A DNA stretch of 64,000 nucleotides. Origin: Adlercreutzia hattorii. Lineage in GTDB: Bacteria > Actinomycetota > Coriobacteriia > Coriobacteriales > Eggerthellaceae. Location: the NCBI RefSeq assembly GCF_011405655.1, contig NZ_AP022829.1, positions 248,001-312,000 on the forward strand. Direction: 5' to 3'. The notes under the pieces were generated by a model. The model made no database searches. It saw only the letters and a list, made by a program, of their open reading frames with translations, and was not told where the DNA came from. Both the position numbers and the translations under genes were made by a program. Each line of letters starts with the position of its first letter. Position 1 is the stretch's first letter. Shown one piece after another: positions 7,967-19,300 of the stretch.

Positions 7967-10900
7967 CGAAGCCCCACTCTCTTTGCGACATCTTTTGCGT
8001 GTTCTCCGGATATGCAGGTAAAGTGATCTCCTTCTATATCTTGGGTGTCTATCCCCATGAGGGCGACGCTGTTCCAGAAAACCGTTTCATCACCACCGAT
8101 GTTCTTGAATAGCCCCATTCTTCCACTGTCTCGCAAAAAGTGGATAGGGCCAAGATAGGGTTTTGATTCGTATTCCATTACTGCAATCAAATTATGTTTG
8201 AACGTCCTGTAAATTTGGGTCAATCTTTCTACGACGTTGCTATCGGCGGTCACGGTTGAAAGTATCCTACGCATGCGCTCGTTCGAATCTAGGGAGGCAA
8301 TCTTCTTCAGTTTTTCGACAACAGGGCCTTCACCATCGAGAAGATCCAATACTCCGGGGTGTCGGATCTGGGCATCAGCGATTGCGTTGGCGAAGGCTTC
8401 GTCGTCTTTCGGATACCCGAGGTCTTCAGTTGGGGCATTAAGTACGCGAGCAAAAGCATACTCAATCATTACGTCTTCGGTGATTTTGAACGGGAACCCA
8501 TATGAGCTGATGACAAAGAGATCGGCAACGGTTTCTCCCTGCTCCATCAGGTTTCTTGCAATCTCTGTTGCGATCAAACCTCCCATGCAGTATCCCACTA
8601 TCCTAAAGCTGCATCCATTCCATTCCGAGAGGCGGTCGGCATACTCTCTTCCGAGGGTTTCTATAAGAGATCGGGTGTCATAATCCAAGGCTTTTTGCAT
8701 GTCGGGCATTTGCACACCGATGATGAGTTTGTCACCCGAAGCGCTAATAAGGTCGCGGTATGGGTCAAGAGTGCCTGTTCCGTCATGCACCAATACGTTA
8801 ACGACGCCATCTCCGTTTCCGTCTTTCAATACGACAACAGGCTCCATCTGCCCTTTGGGCGCGGCCTTTTCTGCTTCTTCTGTACTGGAGAGCGCGAGTG
8901 CGAGTGAGCTGACCGTTGGGCTTTCCATCATCTTTCTCAAAAGCCACTCCCATTCAAGCTCAGCCGCTTCGTCTACGTTCTTCTTTATCTGGGCTGCGAG
9001 TTTGGTGGCCAAAAGCGAATCGCCTCCAAGCTCAAAGAAGTCATCATCCCTCCTGACGCTATCTGCTCCGAGTACTTCAGAAAACTCTACAGCTAGGCGT
9101 GCTTCCAAATCGCTACGGTAGCTGTCTCTCTCATCTCCGATGCCCGCAGTTTTCGACTGCGTTCTTCCGAGCAGTGGTAGGCGTTTAAGCTCGGCTCTGT
9201 CAACCTTTCCGTTTCTCGAAAGGGGAAGGGTGTCGATTATCCCAATGGCTTCAGGAATCATGTATGAGGGAAGGGTTTCTTGTGCGGCTGATACCACATC
9301 ATCGACCGAAAGCGCGGCTATATCAGCCTTTGCTTGTGCGACTATCAGGTGCTGGCCAAAGAGATCCGGTTCTTCGTTCGTAGGAGAGCAGTCCGTCAAG
9401 CCAAAACCTGCTTTTGCGAGGATTCCGCTCCATTCGTCGAGGTTAAGGAATACCTTGCTGGTTCCTGCACGCAAATCCGAGTACTCCATCCCGAGGGCAT
9501 CTTGGAAATCCATGCTGACCATAAGGGGAAAGCTCTCGCGCGTGGCCTCAATAAAGGCCAAAATGCCTCCCGGAGAAAGAAGGGATTTGATTTGCCCCAG
9601 CCCTGCAAGGACATCGATGCAATTATGGAGTACGTTTGCGCCTACGATGAGATCAAATGAGTTGTCTGCAAGTCCCTGAGTTCTGGCATCCTTATTGACA
9701 TCGTAGATGGCGTAGCCAATCCAGTTTTTACCTTCGTAGCGATTTCGGGCTTCAGAGAGGAAGAATTCAGAGATGTCAGTAAAAAGATATGTGCTCCCCG
9801 TTCCCTCAAGCGCATCGATGAGCGAGTCGCTGCTGCCTCCCGTACCGGCCCCGACCTCAAGAACTCTCAACCCACCCTTGATGCGCGCAAATTCCGAAAC
9901 CATGCTAACTAGTGTGGAGTTGAGAGTTTTGGAGGCTAGGTTGTCCCTGTAGGTTGAAGCGGCTACATCAAAACCACCTTCGGGAAAAAGTATGGATAAA
10001 TGATCCACTTTCCCCGACACGAGGCCGGATAAGGAATCTATGCATGTGTGCAAAAACGACAAAAGCCCTTTGCTGTACTCGACTTTCAGTTCCAAGGATT
10101 CGAGCTGTTGCCATAAAGCTTCAATGTCGCCTCTCTTATAATCGTCCGAGAAGCAAAACGAGTCGCCCTTTGCATTGAGCGCTTTCATGTCGACGAGAGA
10201 CTTCGCCCATCTCTCTAGGAGCCTTCTGTTCCTCTCTTTGGCATTGAGTCCATGCATCATGTCATCCATTGAGAAGCAATCTTTGCTAACGGCATCTGCT
10301 ATCAAATTCATCATGGCCGACAAGCAGACCTCGTCAACTTTGCGGCAATACTCTGCAACTTCGTTGACAGCCATTTTGCTGAAGCGATCTCTCATACATT
10401 CTTTCATGGCGACCGTAGATCTCTTGAACAAGGATTCTGCCTTGTCGGGATTGACCTTTTCGGCGATGACTGCGGCGAGAAGATGCTTGTCGGTTTTATC
10501 GTTGTCGACAGCAAATGCGACAGCCTTGTCCACTCCCGGTGCCTTTTCTAAAGCGGCTTCCACTTCGCCTAGCTCGACGCGGTAACCCCGTACTTTAATC
10601 TGCTGATCTGCACGCCCGAGAAACTCGATGTCGCCGTTTTCCAGGTATTTGCCCATGTCGCCGGTTCGATAGCATTTCACTCCATCCCGCATTATAAAAC
10701 TCTCGGATGTTCGAACAGGGTCATTGAGGTAGCCCGAAGCAAGGCTCTTTCCGCTAATGATGATTTCACCCGGAACGAGAAGAGGCAGCGATTCAAGTTC
10801 GCGTCCTACGATATCAAACTCCTGGTTGGCAAGAGGCTTTCCGTAGGGAATGCTTGCCTTTTCCGAATCCGATGGATTGATTTCGTGGAAGATCGACCAG

Positions 10901-13356
10901 ATTCCTCCCTCGGTGGCACCGCCGAGGCTCACCATTTTCAAGTGAGGGATTTTATCTGCGATATCGTTGGGTAGAGAGACGGGTATCCAGTCGCCAGACA
11001 AGAGAGCGAGCCTCAAGGAAAGAGAGGGTACATCCGGAGCCGTATCAAGGTAGTAAGAAAGCATTTGCATCTGCTGGGGGACAGAATTCCATATCGTTAC
11101 CTTGCGTTTAACAACTACGTCGCACCAGCTCGACGGATCATTAAGTGATGAGGGTTCGGGGAAGATAAGCTCTCCTCCGACGGAAAGGATTCCAAATATA
11201 TCATATATAGCTAGGTCGAAGGTTAGCTCGGCCAATCCGATGATCTTGTCGCTCTGCCTAACGTTGAATCGAGAATTTATGTCGGCGATGGTGTTCCACG
11301 CGGCGGCGTGGCTCACCGCCACCCCCTTCGGCACCCCGGTGGAGCCAGACGTGTAGATCACGTAGGCTTCGTCAGATGGCAAAGTCCGATCCTCGAAGTT
11401 AGCGGAAATGTCATCGCTTAGGATAAGGTCGATATCCATAGCCTCTTCTTTGCCGGCCAAGTCAAGCCTTTCGAGGGTTTCAGCTTTGGCGAGAACCGCG
11501 CCCACTTCCGCATTGCCCATAACGGTGTCGACTCTTGATCGAGGATGGTCAGGGGATAGAGGAATAAAGGGAGCGCCGGCAAGGCTGCAGCCGATCACCG
11601 CAACTACTTGTGCAATGCTCTTCTCAAGAATGATCGCAGTCCGAACTCCTCGCTTTAACTTATGGGCCACTTTGAGGGAAAGCGCCCTCAGCTCCGCATA
11701 TGTCACAAACTCATCTCCCAATCGCACGGCGGGGAGCTCTGGATGAGAGAGGGCTGTCTTCATAAAGTCTGAGTGGAGGGTACTCGACACTATTTCTTTG
11801 CCGGTGTCGTTTGCTGCGATACGAACAAGTTTCTGCTTTTGAGGTAAATGGACTATTCGTGTCTCTTCCCATGTCGCTTTGCTCGAGGCAAGACTTCTAA
11901 GGGTCTGTTCGAAGGATGAAAAGGCATCTGAAACCAGACCGTCAGGGAAGACTCCAGCGCGCTCATCCCAATTGATTACAAGAGACCCATTCCACTCCAT
12001 CGCTTGGCAGTCAAGCCATACTTGGGGGGTTTGTGAAAGTCCGCCGATGACTCGAGAGCCACGAAAGAGGCTTGTTTCACTCAAGGACGATCCTCCGCGT
12101 AGGCCGATGCTGCTCGTGAAAACGAACGGCATGAGCGCCCCACCGCCCGCACGTCCACGTCGTCGCGCGATCTCTCTCAGCACGGAGACTCCGGAGAAGC
12201 TTCTATGTTCAAGATCCGACCATAGCTGTGATTGCGCTGCACGAGCGCGGGAGAAGAAGGGCGCGCGCTCGTCACGAATCAATCCCAATAGGCTTGACAT
12301 TGTGAAATCACCGACCGTACGCATGATTCCAGGAATGTCATCCCCCCTGTTCAACATTGTCATATTGATCGTGAAATCCGATGATTCCGCCCACAGCGCC
12401 AAAGTGTCCGAGAATGCAGCGACCAATGCAGCTGTGGGGGTAACCCCTTTCTCTGCGCTTGTGCGACGGAATTCTGCCCATTCGTTATCGGTAAGGCTCA
12501 TCTGGTGCCTAATGAATCTAACTCCCGTTCGCACGTCAGGATTCGGCCCCATGGGAAGCATAGGGGCGGGAGGCAATTCGTCAATGCGTGCCGACCAGTA
12601 TTCCTCATCTGCTTTTAGAGAAGGGCTGGAAACTCCTCGGGTTTTTGCATCCATGACAAAATCTCTGAAGGAAATCTCGTCGCTGCTATCTAGTTGCTCG
12701 CCGTCATATGCCCGAGCCAGATCATTGAGGATTATGGTAATGCTCAAAAAGTCACAAAGAGCCAAGTTGACTGATATGTGGAGGATTGACTTAATCCCAT
12801 CAGTACTCACTTTCAGTTCGTACGGATGGACCGAGGTTGCATAATCCTTGTGATCCATGGTTCTACGACATTCGGAAGCGACCTCTTCTAAGCTTCGCGA
12901 TTCGGCTTCGACGAATTCAATCAATCCCACATCATATTCTTCCAGCACCTGCTGATAACCGTCTTCAGAAATGACCGAGTGAAGTACGTCATGCCGAGCC
13001 ACCACTTTTCGCCATGCGTTGTTCAATCGCTCGAATTCAACGCCTCCCAAGCTAATCTCCATGTACCCTTGGCATCCCACTCCGCCGTAGGGATAAGCTT
13101 CGCTCTTGCCAAGCTGATAAGCTTGCTGTATGTCTGTAAGAGGATAAGGATCGTACCTTTTCTCGGGCTCGCGCTTTATCGGGCGAGGTTCGTTGAGGGC
13201 TGCGATTACAGCATCCCTGTTCTTCTTTATCAGGTTAGCCCTTTCTACCGTCATGGCTCCAGATGGCGCTCTGAATTTTAGCTTTCCGTCCTCGACCCAT
13301 AAACGTATTCCCGCATCTGCCATCTCTTCAAGAAGGCATCGGATCTCGTCCATCAT
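7963..13356 (-). CDS. NRPS B: TubC-like dock, Cy-A(Cys)-MT-PCP-TE
   Basis: A 1797-residue terminal NRPS. Reading order: TubC-like docking segment (about 1-60); heterocyclisation domain (70-490); adenylation core (520-950); methyltransferase inserted between adenylation motifs A8 and A10 (about 1080-1345, SAM motif VLEVGAGTGG at 1165); carrier domain with arm serine S1447 in LGGDSL; thioesterase (1510-1797). By-eye code residues (FDLAIYDIFG, IWNS, LLSGDW, SLGGATEGGIW) give D-L-Y-N-L-S-L-I-W, the cysteine code of HMWP2. Two oddities: the Cy motif DxxxxD reads NLALCD (N197), and the TE elbow reads GYCMGG, with Cys1590 in place of serine; H1778 is in place. The start overlaps the stop of NRPS A (ATGA). 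It should add and cyclise the last cysteine, methylate, and release the chain. Confidence 0.9.
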   Translation of the reverse strand: MMDEIRCLLEEMADAGIRLWVEDGKLKFRAPSGAMTVERANLIKKNRDAVIAALNEPRPIKREPEKRYDPYPLTDIQQAYQLGKSEAYPYGGVGCQGYMEISLGGVEFERLNNAWRKVVARHDVLHSVISEDGYQQVLEEYDVGLIEFVEAESRSLEEVASECRRTMDHKDYATSVHPYELKVSTDGIKSILHISVNLALCDFLSITIILNDLARAYDGEQLDSSDEISFRDFVMDAKTRGVSSPSLKADEEYWSARIDELPPAPMLPMGPNPDVRTGVRFIRHQMSLTDNEWAEFRRTSAEKGVTPTAALVAAFSDTLALWAESSDFTINMTMLNRGDDIPGIMRTVGDFTMSSLLGLIRDERAPFFSRARAAQSQLWSDLEHRSFSGVSVLREIARRRGRAGGGALMPFVFTSSIGLRGGSSLSETSLFRGSRVIGGLSQTPQVWLDCQAMEWNGSLVINWDERAGVFPDGLVSDAFSSFEQTLRSLASSKATWEETRIVHLPQKQKLVRIAANDTGKEIVSSTLHSDFMKTALSHPELPAVRLGDEFVTYAELRALSLKVAHKLKRGVRTAIILEKSIAQVVAVIGCSLAGAPFIPLSPDHPRSRVDTVMGNAEVGAVLAKAETLERLDLAGKEEAMDIDLILSDDISANFEDRTLPSDEAYVIYTSGSTGVPKGVAVSHAAAWNTIADINSRFNVRQSDKIIGLAELTFDLAIYDIFGILSVGGELIFPEPSSLNDPSSWCDVVVKRKVTIWNSVPQQMQMLSYYLDTAPDVPSLSLRLALLSGDWIPVSLPNDIADKIPHLKMVSLGGATEGGIWSIFHEINPSDSEKASIPYGKPLANQEFDIVGRELESLPLLVPGEIIISGKSLASGYLNDPVRTSESFIMRDGVKCYRTGDMGKYLENGDIEFLGRADQQIKVRGYRVELGEVEAALEKAPGVDKAVAFAVDNDKTDKHLLAAVIAEKVNPDKAESLFKRSTVAMKECMRDRFSKMAVNEVAEYCRKVDEVCLSAMMNLIADAVSKDCFSMDDMMHGLNAKERNRRLLERWAKSLVDMKALNAKGDSFCFSDDYKRGDIEALWQQLESLELKVEYSKGLLSFLHTCIDSLSGLVSGKVDHLSILFPEGGFDVAASTYRDNLASKTLNSTLVSMVSEFARIKGGLRVLEVGAGTGGSSDSLIDALEGTGSTYLFTDISEFFLSEARNRYEGKNWIGYAIYDVNKDARTQGLADNSFDLIVGANVLHNCIDVLAGLGQIKSLLSPGGILAFIEATRESFPLMVSMDFQDALGMEYSDLRAGTSKVFLNLDEWSGILAKAGFGLTDCSPTNEEPDLFGQHLIVAQAKADIAALSVDDVVSAAQETLPSYMIPEAIGIIDTLPLSRNGKVDRAELKRLPLLGRTQSKTAGIGDERDSYRSDLEARLAVEFSEVLGADSVRRDDDFFELGGDSLLATKLAAQIKKNVDEAAELEWEWLLRKMMESPTVSSLALALSSTEEAEKAAPKGQMEPVVVLKDGNGDGVVNVLVHDGTGTLDPYRDLISASGDKLIIGVQMPDMQKALDYDTRSLIETLGREYADRLSEWNGCSFRIVGYCMGGLIATEIARNLMEQGETVADLFVISSYGFPFKITEDVMIEYAFARVLNAPTEDLGYPKDDEAFANAIADAQIRHPGVLDLLDGEGPVVEKLKKIASLDSNERMRRILSTVTADSNVVERLTQIYRTFKHNLIAVMEYESKPYLGPIHFLRDSGRMGLFKNIGGDETVFWNSVALMGIDTQDIEGDHFTCISGEHAKDVAKRVGLR
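11282..11367. repeat. 86-bp conversion-like patch shared with NRPS A adenylation domains
   Basis: Inside the otherwise lower-GC NRPS B gene, this stretch matches 14596-14681 (and the equivalent parts of the two other NRPS A repeats) with a single mismatch at 11347. It encodes the A3 core region (YTSGSTGVPKGVAVSHAAAW). The flanking sequence on both sides diverges at once and is visibly AT-richer, so identity at synonymous positions is unlikely to come from protein constraint alone. A short gene-conversion tract from NRPS A is the simplest reading. Confidence 0.75.
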
Positions 13357-16300
13357 AGGGTTCCCTCCTCATATGTGTCCCCGCATGTCGTATCTATCTT
13401 TTGGCAGATTCCGGCTACAGTCGGATCGGATATAAATTCTTGAAGTCCAATTTTGAATCCAAGACGCTTTTCCAAAGCGCTCGTCATTCTCATGGCCATG
13501 AGGCTGTCGCCGCCCAGCTCGAAGAAGTTCGACTCCCTTCCGACGGGCCCCGCATCGAGCAGCTCCTCCCACACCGACGCCACGGCGCGCTCCGCTTCGG
13601 TGGCCGGTTCGGACAGGGAGGATGCGGACGGGGCCGCTTCGGGGGCCATGCCGGCCAAGGCCTTTCGATCGACCTTCCCGTTCGCGCTCAAGGGCCACTC
13701 GTCTAGGACCGTCACGTCATGGGGGACGAAGTAGGAGGGAAGGAGCCCGGCCACGCGGGACAGCACCCCGGCCGGATCCACGTCAGCCCCCTCGTCGGCG
13801 ACCACGAACGCATGCACCACCGAGCGCTCGCGCTCGCCGGCCACGACGGCCACGGCCCCCTTCACCCCGGGGCATCCGGCCACGGCGGCCTCGACCTCGC
13901 CCAGCTCCACCCTGTGGCCGCGTATCTTCACCTGCTGCTGGGAATCCTTGCGACCGAGGAACTCCAAGACGGCTCCGGGCCAGTAGCGGCCCATGTCCCC
14001 CGTCCGGTACCAGCGCCCCCCGTCCTCGACGAAGGAGGCGGCCGTCTTCCCCGGATCGCCCAGATACCCGTCGGCCAGGCTCCCCCCGCCGATCCACAGC
14101 TCGCCGGGCACCCAGTCGGGGCAGTCGAGGCCGTCCTCGCCCACGACGCGGAAGGACTGGTTGGAGAGGGGCCTGCCGTAGGGGATCGAGCTCCACGACG
14201 GATCGACCTCCCCGACCTCGAAGTAGTTCGACCATATGCCGGCCTCGGTCGCGCCGCCCATGGCCACGAGCAGCACCCCCTCGGGCAGCTTCGAGCGCAG
14301 ACCCAGCGGCACCCAGTCGCCGGAGACGAGGGCCAACCGCAGACCGGCCGCGGCCCCGGGGCCGTCGTCGAGCATCACGTCCAGCAGGGCGGGGGCCGAG
14401 TTCCACACCGTCACGCCCCGGGACGAGACGAGCTCGCGCCACGCCGATGCGTCGCGGCGCTCCTCCTCGTCGGGCAGCACGACGGCGGCTCCGAACGAGA
14501 GGGCCCCGAAGATGTCGAACACGGAGAGGTCGAAGTCAAGGGCCGACACGCCCAGGACCGCATCTCCCGGCCCCATGCCCCATCGGCGCACGACATCGGC
14601 GATGGTGTTCCACGCGGCGGCGTGGCTCACCGCCACCCCCTTCGGCACCCCGGTGGAGCCGGACGTGTAGATCACGTAGGCCAGCGCGCGCTCGGAGGGG
14701 CCGGCGGGCGCGGGGAGGGGGTCGGCCGCCTCGAGGCGGGCCAGCTCGGTGGAGTCGACGCACAGGGACGCGCCCGCCTGTTCGAGGATGAGCGCCGCGC
14801 GGGCCTCGGGCTGGGAGACGCCGACGGGGACGTACGCCGCCCCGGCGGCCAGCACGCCCAGCACGGCTGCCACCTGGCCGGGCCCCTTCGGGAGCCTGAC
14901 GGCCACGCGGTCGCCCTCGCCCACGCCGGCGGCGGCGAGCCCCCCGGCGATGCGCAGGGCGCGGCCGGCAAGCTCCCCGTAGGTCGCCTCGCCGTCGGCT
15001 CCCCACCGCAGCGCCGGGGCATCCGGCTCGGCCTGGGCGCGGGCGAAGAACCGTCCGTGGAGCGTCCCGCCGCCGAGGTCGGCCCCCTCCGAGTTCGCCT
15101 CGGCGCGCGCCGCGCGCTGCGAAGGGGGCAGCAGGTCGGGGAACGGCTCCGACCAGTCTGAGGCCGCCAAAGAGGAGACGGCCGAGCAGTACGCATCGAA
15201 CATATCGGCGATCATTCCGTCGGGGAACAGCTCGGACACGTAGTCCCACGAGAGCATGACGCCGCCGCCTCTCTCCATGGCTTGGTGGTCGAGCCACACC
15301 TGTGGAGTCTGGGACAGGCCGCCCAGATAATCCATGAAGCCGCCGTCGAGATCGAACCTACTCAGGCCGAGGGCGCTTGTGAACACCACGGGCAGAACCA
15401 CTCCGGAGGTCCCTGCGGAGCGCGCCAGCTCGCGCTGGACCCACACGGCCGAGACCGCCCTATGCTCCAATCCTCCGGCAAGCTCGTTCTGGACGCCCCT
15501 CATCTGGGCCTCGACGGACGCGTCGGCCGAGGGGCGGCATGCCACCGGGAGAAGGGTGGTGAAGTCGCCCACCACCTTGTCTATGTCGGGATGGACCTCG
15601 GGGCGGTCGAAGATGGTCAGGTTCAGCGTCACGCCGCCCCCTCCGCTCCAGGCTGACAGCACCCTCGCGTAGCAAGCAAGCAGGACTGCCGAGGGTGTGA
15701 TGCCGTGCAGCCGGGCCTTTTCCTTGACCGCCGACCATTCGGGCTCGGCAACCGTCCGCCACAGGCGCTCGAACCTCCCTTCCCCGACCGTCGAGGGGTC
15801 GGCGGCGAGGGGGAGCTGCGGCGCGGGCGGCAGCTCGGGCAAGCGCGAGCGCCAGTAGCCCTCCGCCTCTTCAACCTCGCGACCGTCTCTCCGGTGCCCG
15901 ACGACGAAATCCCTGAACGTCAGGCCGATGCCGGGGAGGTCGGCCCCGGGGTTCTCGTAGAGTTCGGCCAGTTCGGCGAGAACGGTGCTCATGCTCACGC
16001 CGTCTACCATAGTGTTGTCGAAGCCAATACCGACAACAGCACCGCTGCTATAAACTGCCGAGAGAGCTTCAAAGCCGGGAGATTTCGTTAGATCTATCGA
16101 TCTATGCGACATTGCTTGTTCGACTATTTTACGAGCATCTTTTGAATCCATTGCATTTTGGACAGCCAGAGGTAGATTCAGATCAGATGATCGATACACC
16201 TGCTGCTTCTCGCCATTCTTGACTAGAAGAGTGCGCAAGGCTCCGTGACGCTCGAGCAGAATCCTCCATGCTGATGCAAATCTGTCGTGACTGTATTCGC

Positions 16301-19300
16301 TAGTTTCAAACATGAAGAAGCAATAGGATCCTACCTTGCCCAAGTCGAGACCGCTGGTCCTTCCTATGGTGTATGCCCTCTGTACCTCGGTGAGGTCGAA
16401 CGGCTCAAATCTCAACTCTTCATTGATAGTGATTGCCTTGGAGTTATTAGGAGACGAAATGGAAAGCCCTTTGCAGAAGTCTGCAAGATTTCCTGAGGCG
16501 AAAAGCTCCTTTAGACTTGCTTTGATGCCAATTTTTGAAAGAGCGGAAATCATCCGCGTAGCACTTAGGCTGTCTCCTCCGTATTCAAAAAATCCATCGT
16601 AGCGGCCGACACGCCTTCCTCCAAGGAATTTTGACCATATAGACGAAACCTTTTTCTCGATTTCTCCATTTGGCTCAATATAATTGTCAGATGCATCACA
16701 GAAAGAGCAATACAATTCAGCCCAGTCTTTAACGCTTCCTTTATCCACTTTTCCGTTTCTGGATAGCGGCTGAGAAGGTAGGATTCCAAGATGCTCGGGA
16801 ACCATATATGCGGGAACTTCTTTTTCTAGAGTAGAGCGGAGAAGTGTGAGGTCGATAGGTGGAGAAGTTCGGCTGGACAGAGAGATGAACAGGCCATCGT
16901 CGATTTTTACCCAGTCGGCACGCAATCCTTTCTCCGAAAGAGAGTCGATCCATTTCTCGGGAGAAAGCAGACCGCTCGGTTCCCCATCGCCAAATGCGCA
17001 CTGGGCAATTGCAGCTGTTACCATTGCGGAAGGGGCAAACTCGGTGGGATCCACAATGAAAGCCCTGCCGTCTGCTGCTAGGGTTTCTCCAAGAGCACTT
17101 ATTGCCTCAGAAGGTTCTTCCATGGTGTGAATTGCGTTTATCGACACCACAACATCGAAACGTGCATGAATATCTTGATCGACAACTTTTGTAAGCTTTG
17201 CTGTTCTCACTTTTTCTGAAAAGTCGTCTAGCCTTGTTTTGGCCATATCTAGCATAGATTGAGAAGTGTCGAGCAGATGGTATTCCGAGATAGTATCTGC
17301 GACCTCGGGGAGCAACAGGGCTGATATGCGTCCACTTCGGCATCCGAAATCAGCGACTTTAAGTTTGCGGCCAAGCGTTTCAGCCATTGCCTTGATTGTG
17401 GCGATTGCGTCCTTGATGATTCTTTGGGACGAGTTGCGAGAGAGAAAGAGGGCTTCAGGAGAGAACCTGTCGCTTTCGTACAACGTGGAAGGGTCTGCGG
17501 CTTCTGTCAGTATCTTTTCATAGAAATCAGCGGCTTCTTCCAATGTGTTGTCTCGGCATACTGTTGAGCAATTTGAAGTGTTGCGAGAGAGCATTTCCAT
17601 AACCGCGTGATATCGTGAAGAAGATTCGTCACTCTGCTCGTTCGTAAAAAGCCTGTCATTCGACAAGCCTCGCTCTTTGATAAGAATATTAGAAAGCGCA
17701 GTGAGCCGCGTGTGTTCAGCTTCCCTGTTCTCGACTGGCGATCTCTCGCTAATTGAGGCGATGGGGGCTTCGCTGATGGCAGGGATTGCGACAGCAAAAA
17801 GATGCTCGCGCTCGCCGGCCACGACGGCCACGGCCCCCTTCACCCCGGGGCATCCGGCCACGGCGGCCTCGACCTCGCCCAGCTCCACCCTGTGGCCGCG
17901 TATCTTCACCTGCTGCTGGGAATCCTTGCGACCGAGGAACTCCAAGACGGCTCCGGGCCAGTAGCGGCCCATGTCCCCCGTCCGGTACCAGCGCCCCCCG
18001 TCCTCGACGAAGGAGGCGGCCGTCTTCCCCGGATCGCCCAGATACCCGTCGGCCAGGCTCCCCCCGCCGATCCACAGCTCGCCGGGCACCCAGTCGGGGC
18101 AGTCGAGGCCGTCCTCGCCCACGACGCGGAAGGACTGGTTGGAGAGGGGCCTGCCGTAGGGGATCGAGCTCCACGACGGATCGACCTCCCCGACCTCGAA
18201 GTAGTTCGACCATATGCCGGCCTCGGTCGCGCCGCCCATGGCCACGAGCAGCACCCCCTCGGGCAGCTTCGAGCGCAGACCCAGCGGCACCCAGTCGCCG
18301 GAGACGAGGGCCAACCGCAGACCGGCCGCGGCCCCGGGGCCGTCGTCGAGCATCACGTCCAGCAGGGCGGGGGCCGAGTTCCACACCGTCACGCCCCGGG
18401 ACGAGACGAGCTCGCGCCACGCCGATGCGTCGCGGCGCTCCTCCTCGTCGGGCAGCACGACGGCGGCTCCGAACGAGAGGGCCCCGAAGATGTCGAACAC
18501 GGAGAGGTCGAAGTCAAGGGCCGACACGCCCAGGACCGCATCTCCCGGCCCCATGCCCCATCGGCGCACGACATCGGCGATGGTGTTCCACGCGGCGGCG
18601 TGGCTCACCGCCACCCCCTTCGGCACCCCGGTGGAGCCGGACGTGTAGATCACGTAGGCCAGCGCGCGCTCGGAGGGGCCGGCGGGCGCGGGGAGGGGGT
18701 CGGCCGCCTCGAGGCGGGCCAGCTCGGTGGAGTCGACGCACAGGGACGCGCCCGCCTGTTCGAGGATGAGCGCCGCGCGGGCCTCGGGCTGGGAGACGCC
18801 GACGGGGACGTACGCCGCCCCGGCGGCCAGCACGCCCAGCACGGCTGCCACCTGGCCGGGCCCCTTCGGGAGCCTGACGGCCACGCGGTCGCCCTCGCCC
18901 ACGCCGGCGGCGGCGAGCCCCCCGGCGATGCGCAGGGCGCGGCCGGCAAGCTCCCCGTAGGTCGCCTCGCCGTCGGCTCCCCACCGCAGCGCCGGGGCAT
19001 CCGGCTCGGCCTGGGCGCGGGCGAAGAACCGTCCGTGGAGCGTCCCGCCGCCGAGGTCGGCCCCCTCCGAGTTCGCCTCGGCGCGCGCCGCGCGCTGCGA
19101 AGGGGGCAGCAGGTCGGGGAACGGCTCCGACCAGTCTGAGGCCGCCAAAGAGGAGACGGCCGAGCAGTACGCATCGAACATATCGGCGATCATTCCGTCG
19201 GGGAACAGCTCGGACACGTAGTCCCACGAGAGCATGACGCCGCCGCCTCTCTCCATGGCTTGGTGGTCGAGCCACACCTGTGGAGTCTGGGACAGGCCGC

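Noticed and set aside
13719-15161. Long plus-strand open frames (up to 532 codons) over the NRPS A repeats
   Set aside because: They are antisense shadows of GC-rich codons, repeat exactly with the repeats, are full of Arg/Gly/Ala/His runs, and have no ribosome sites or domains.
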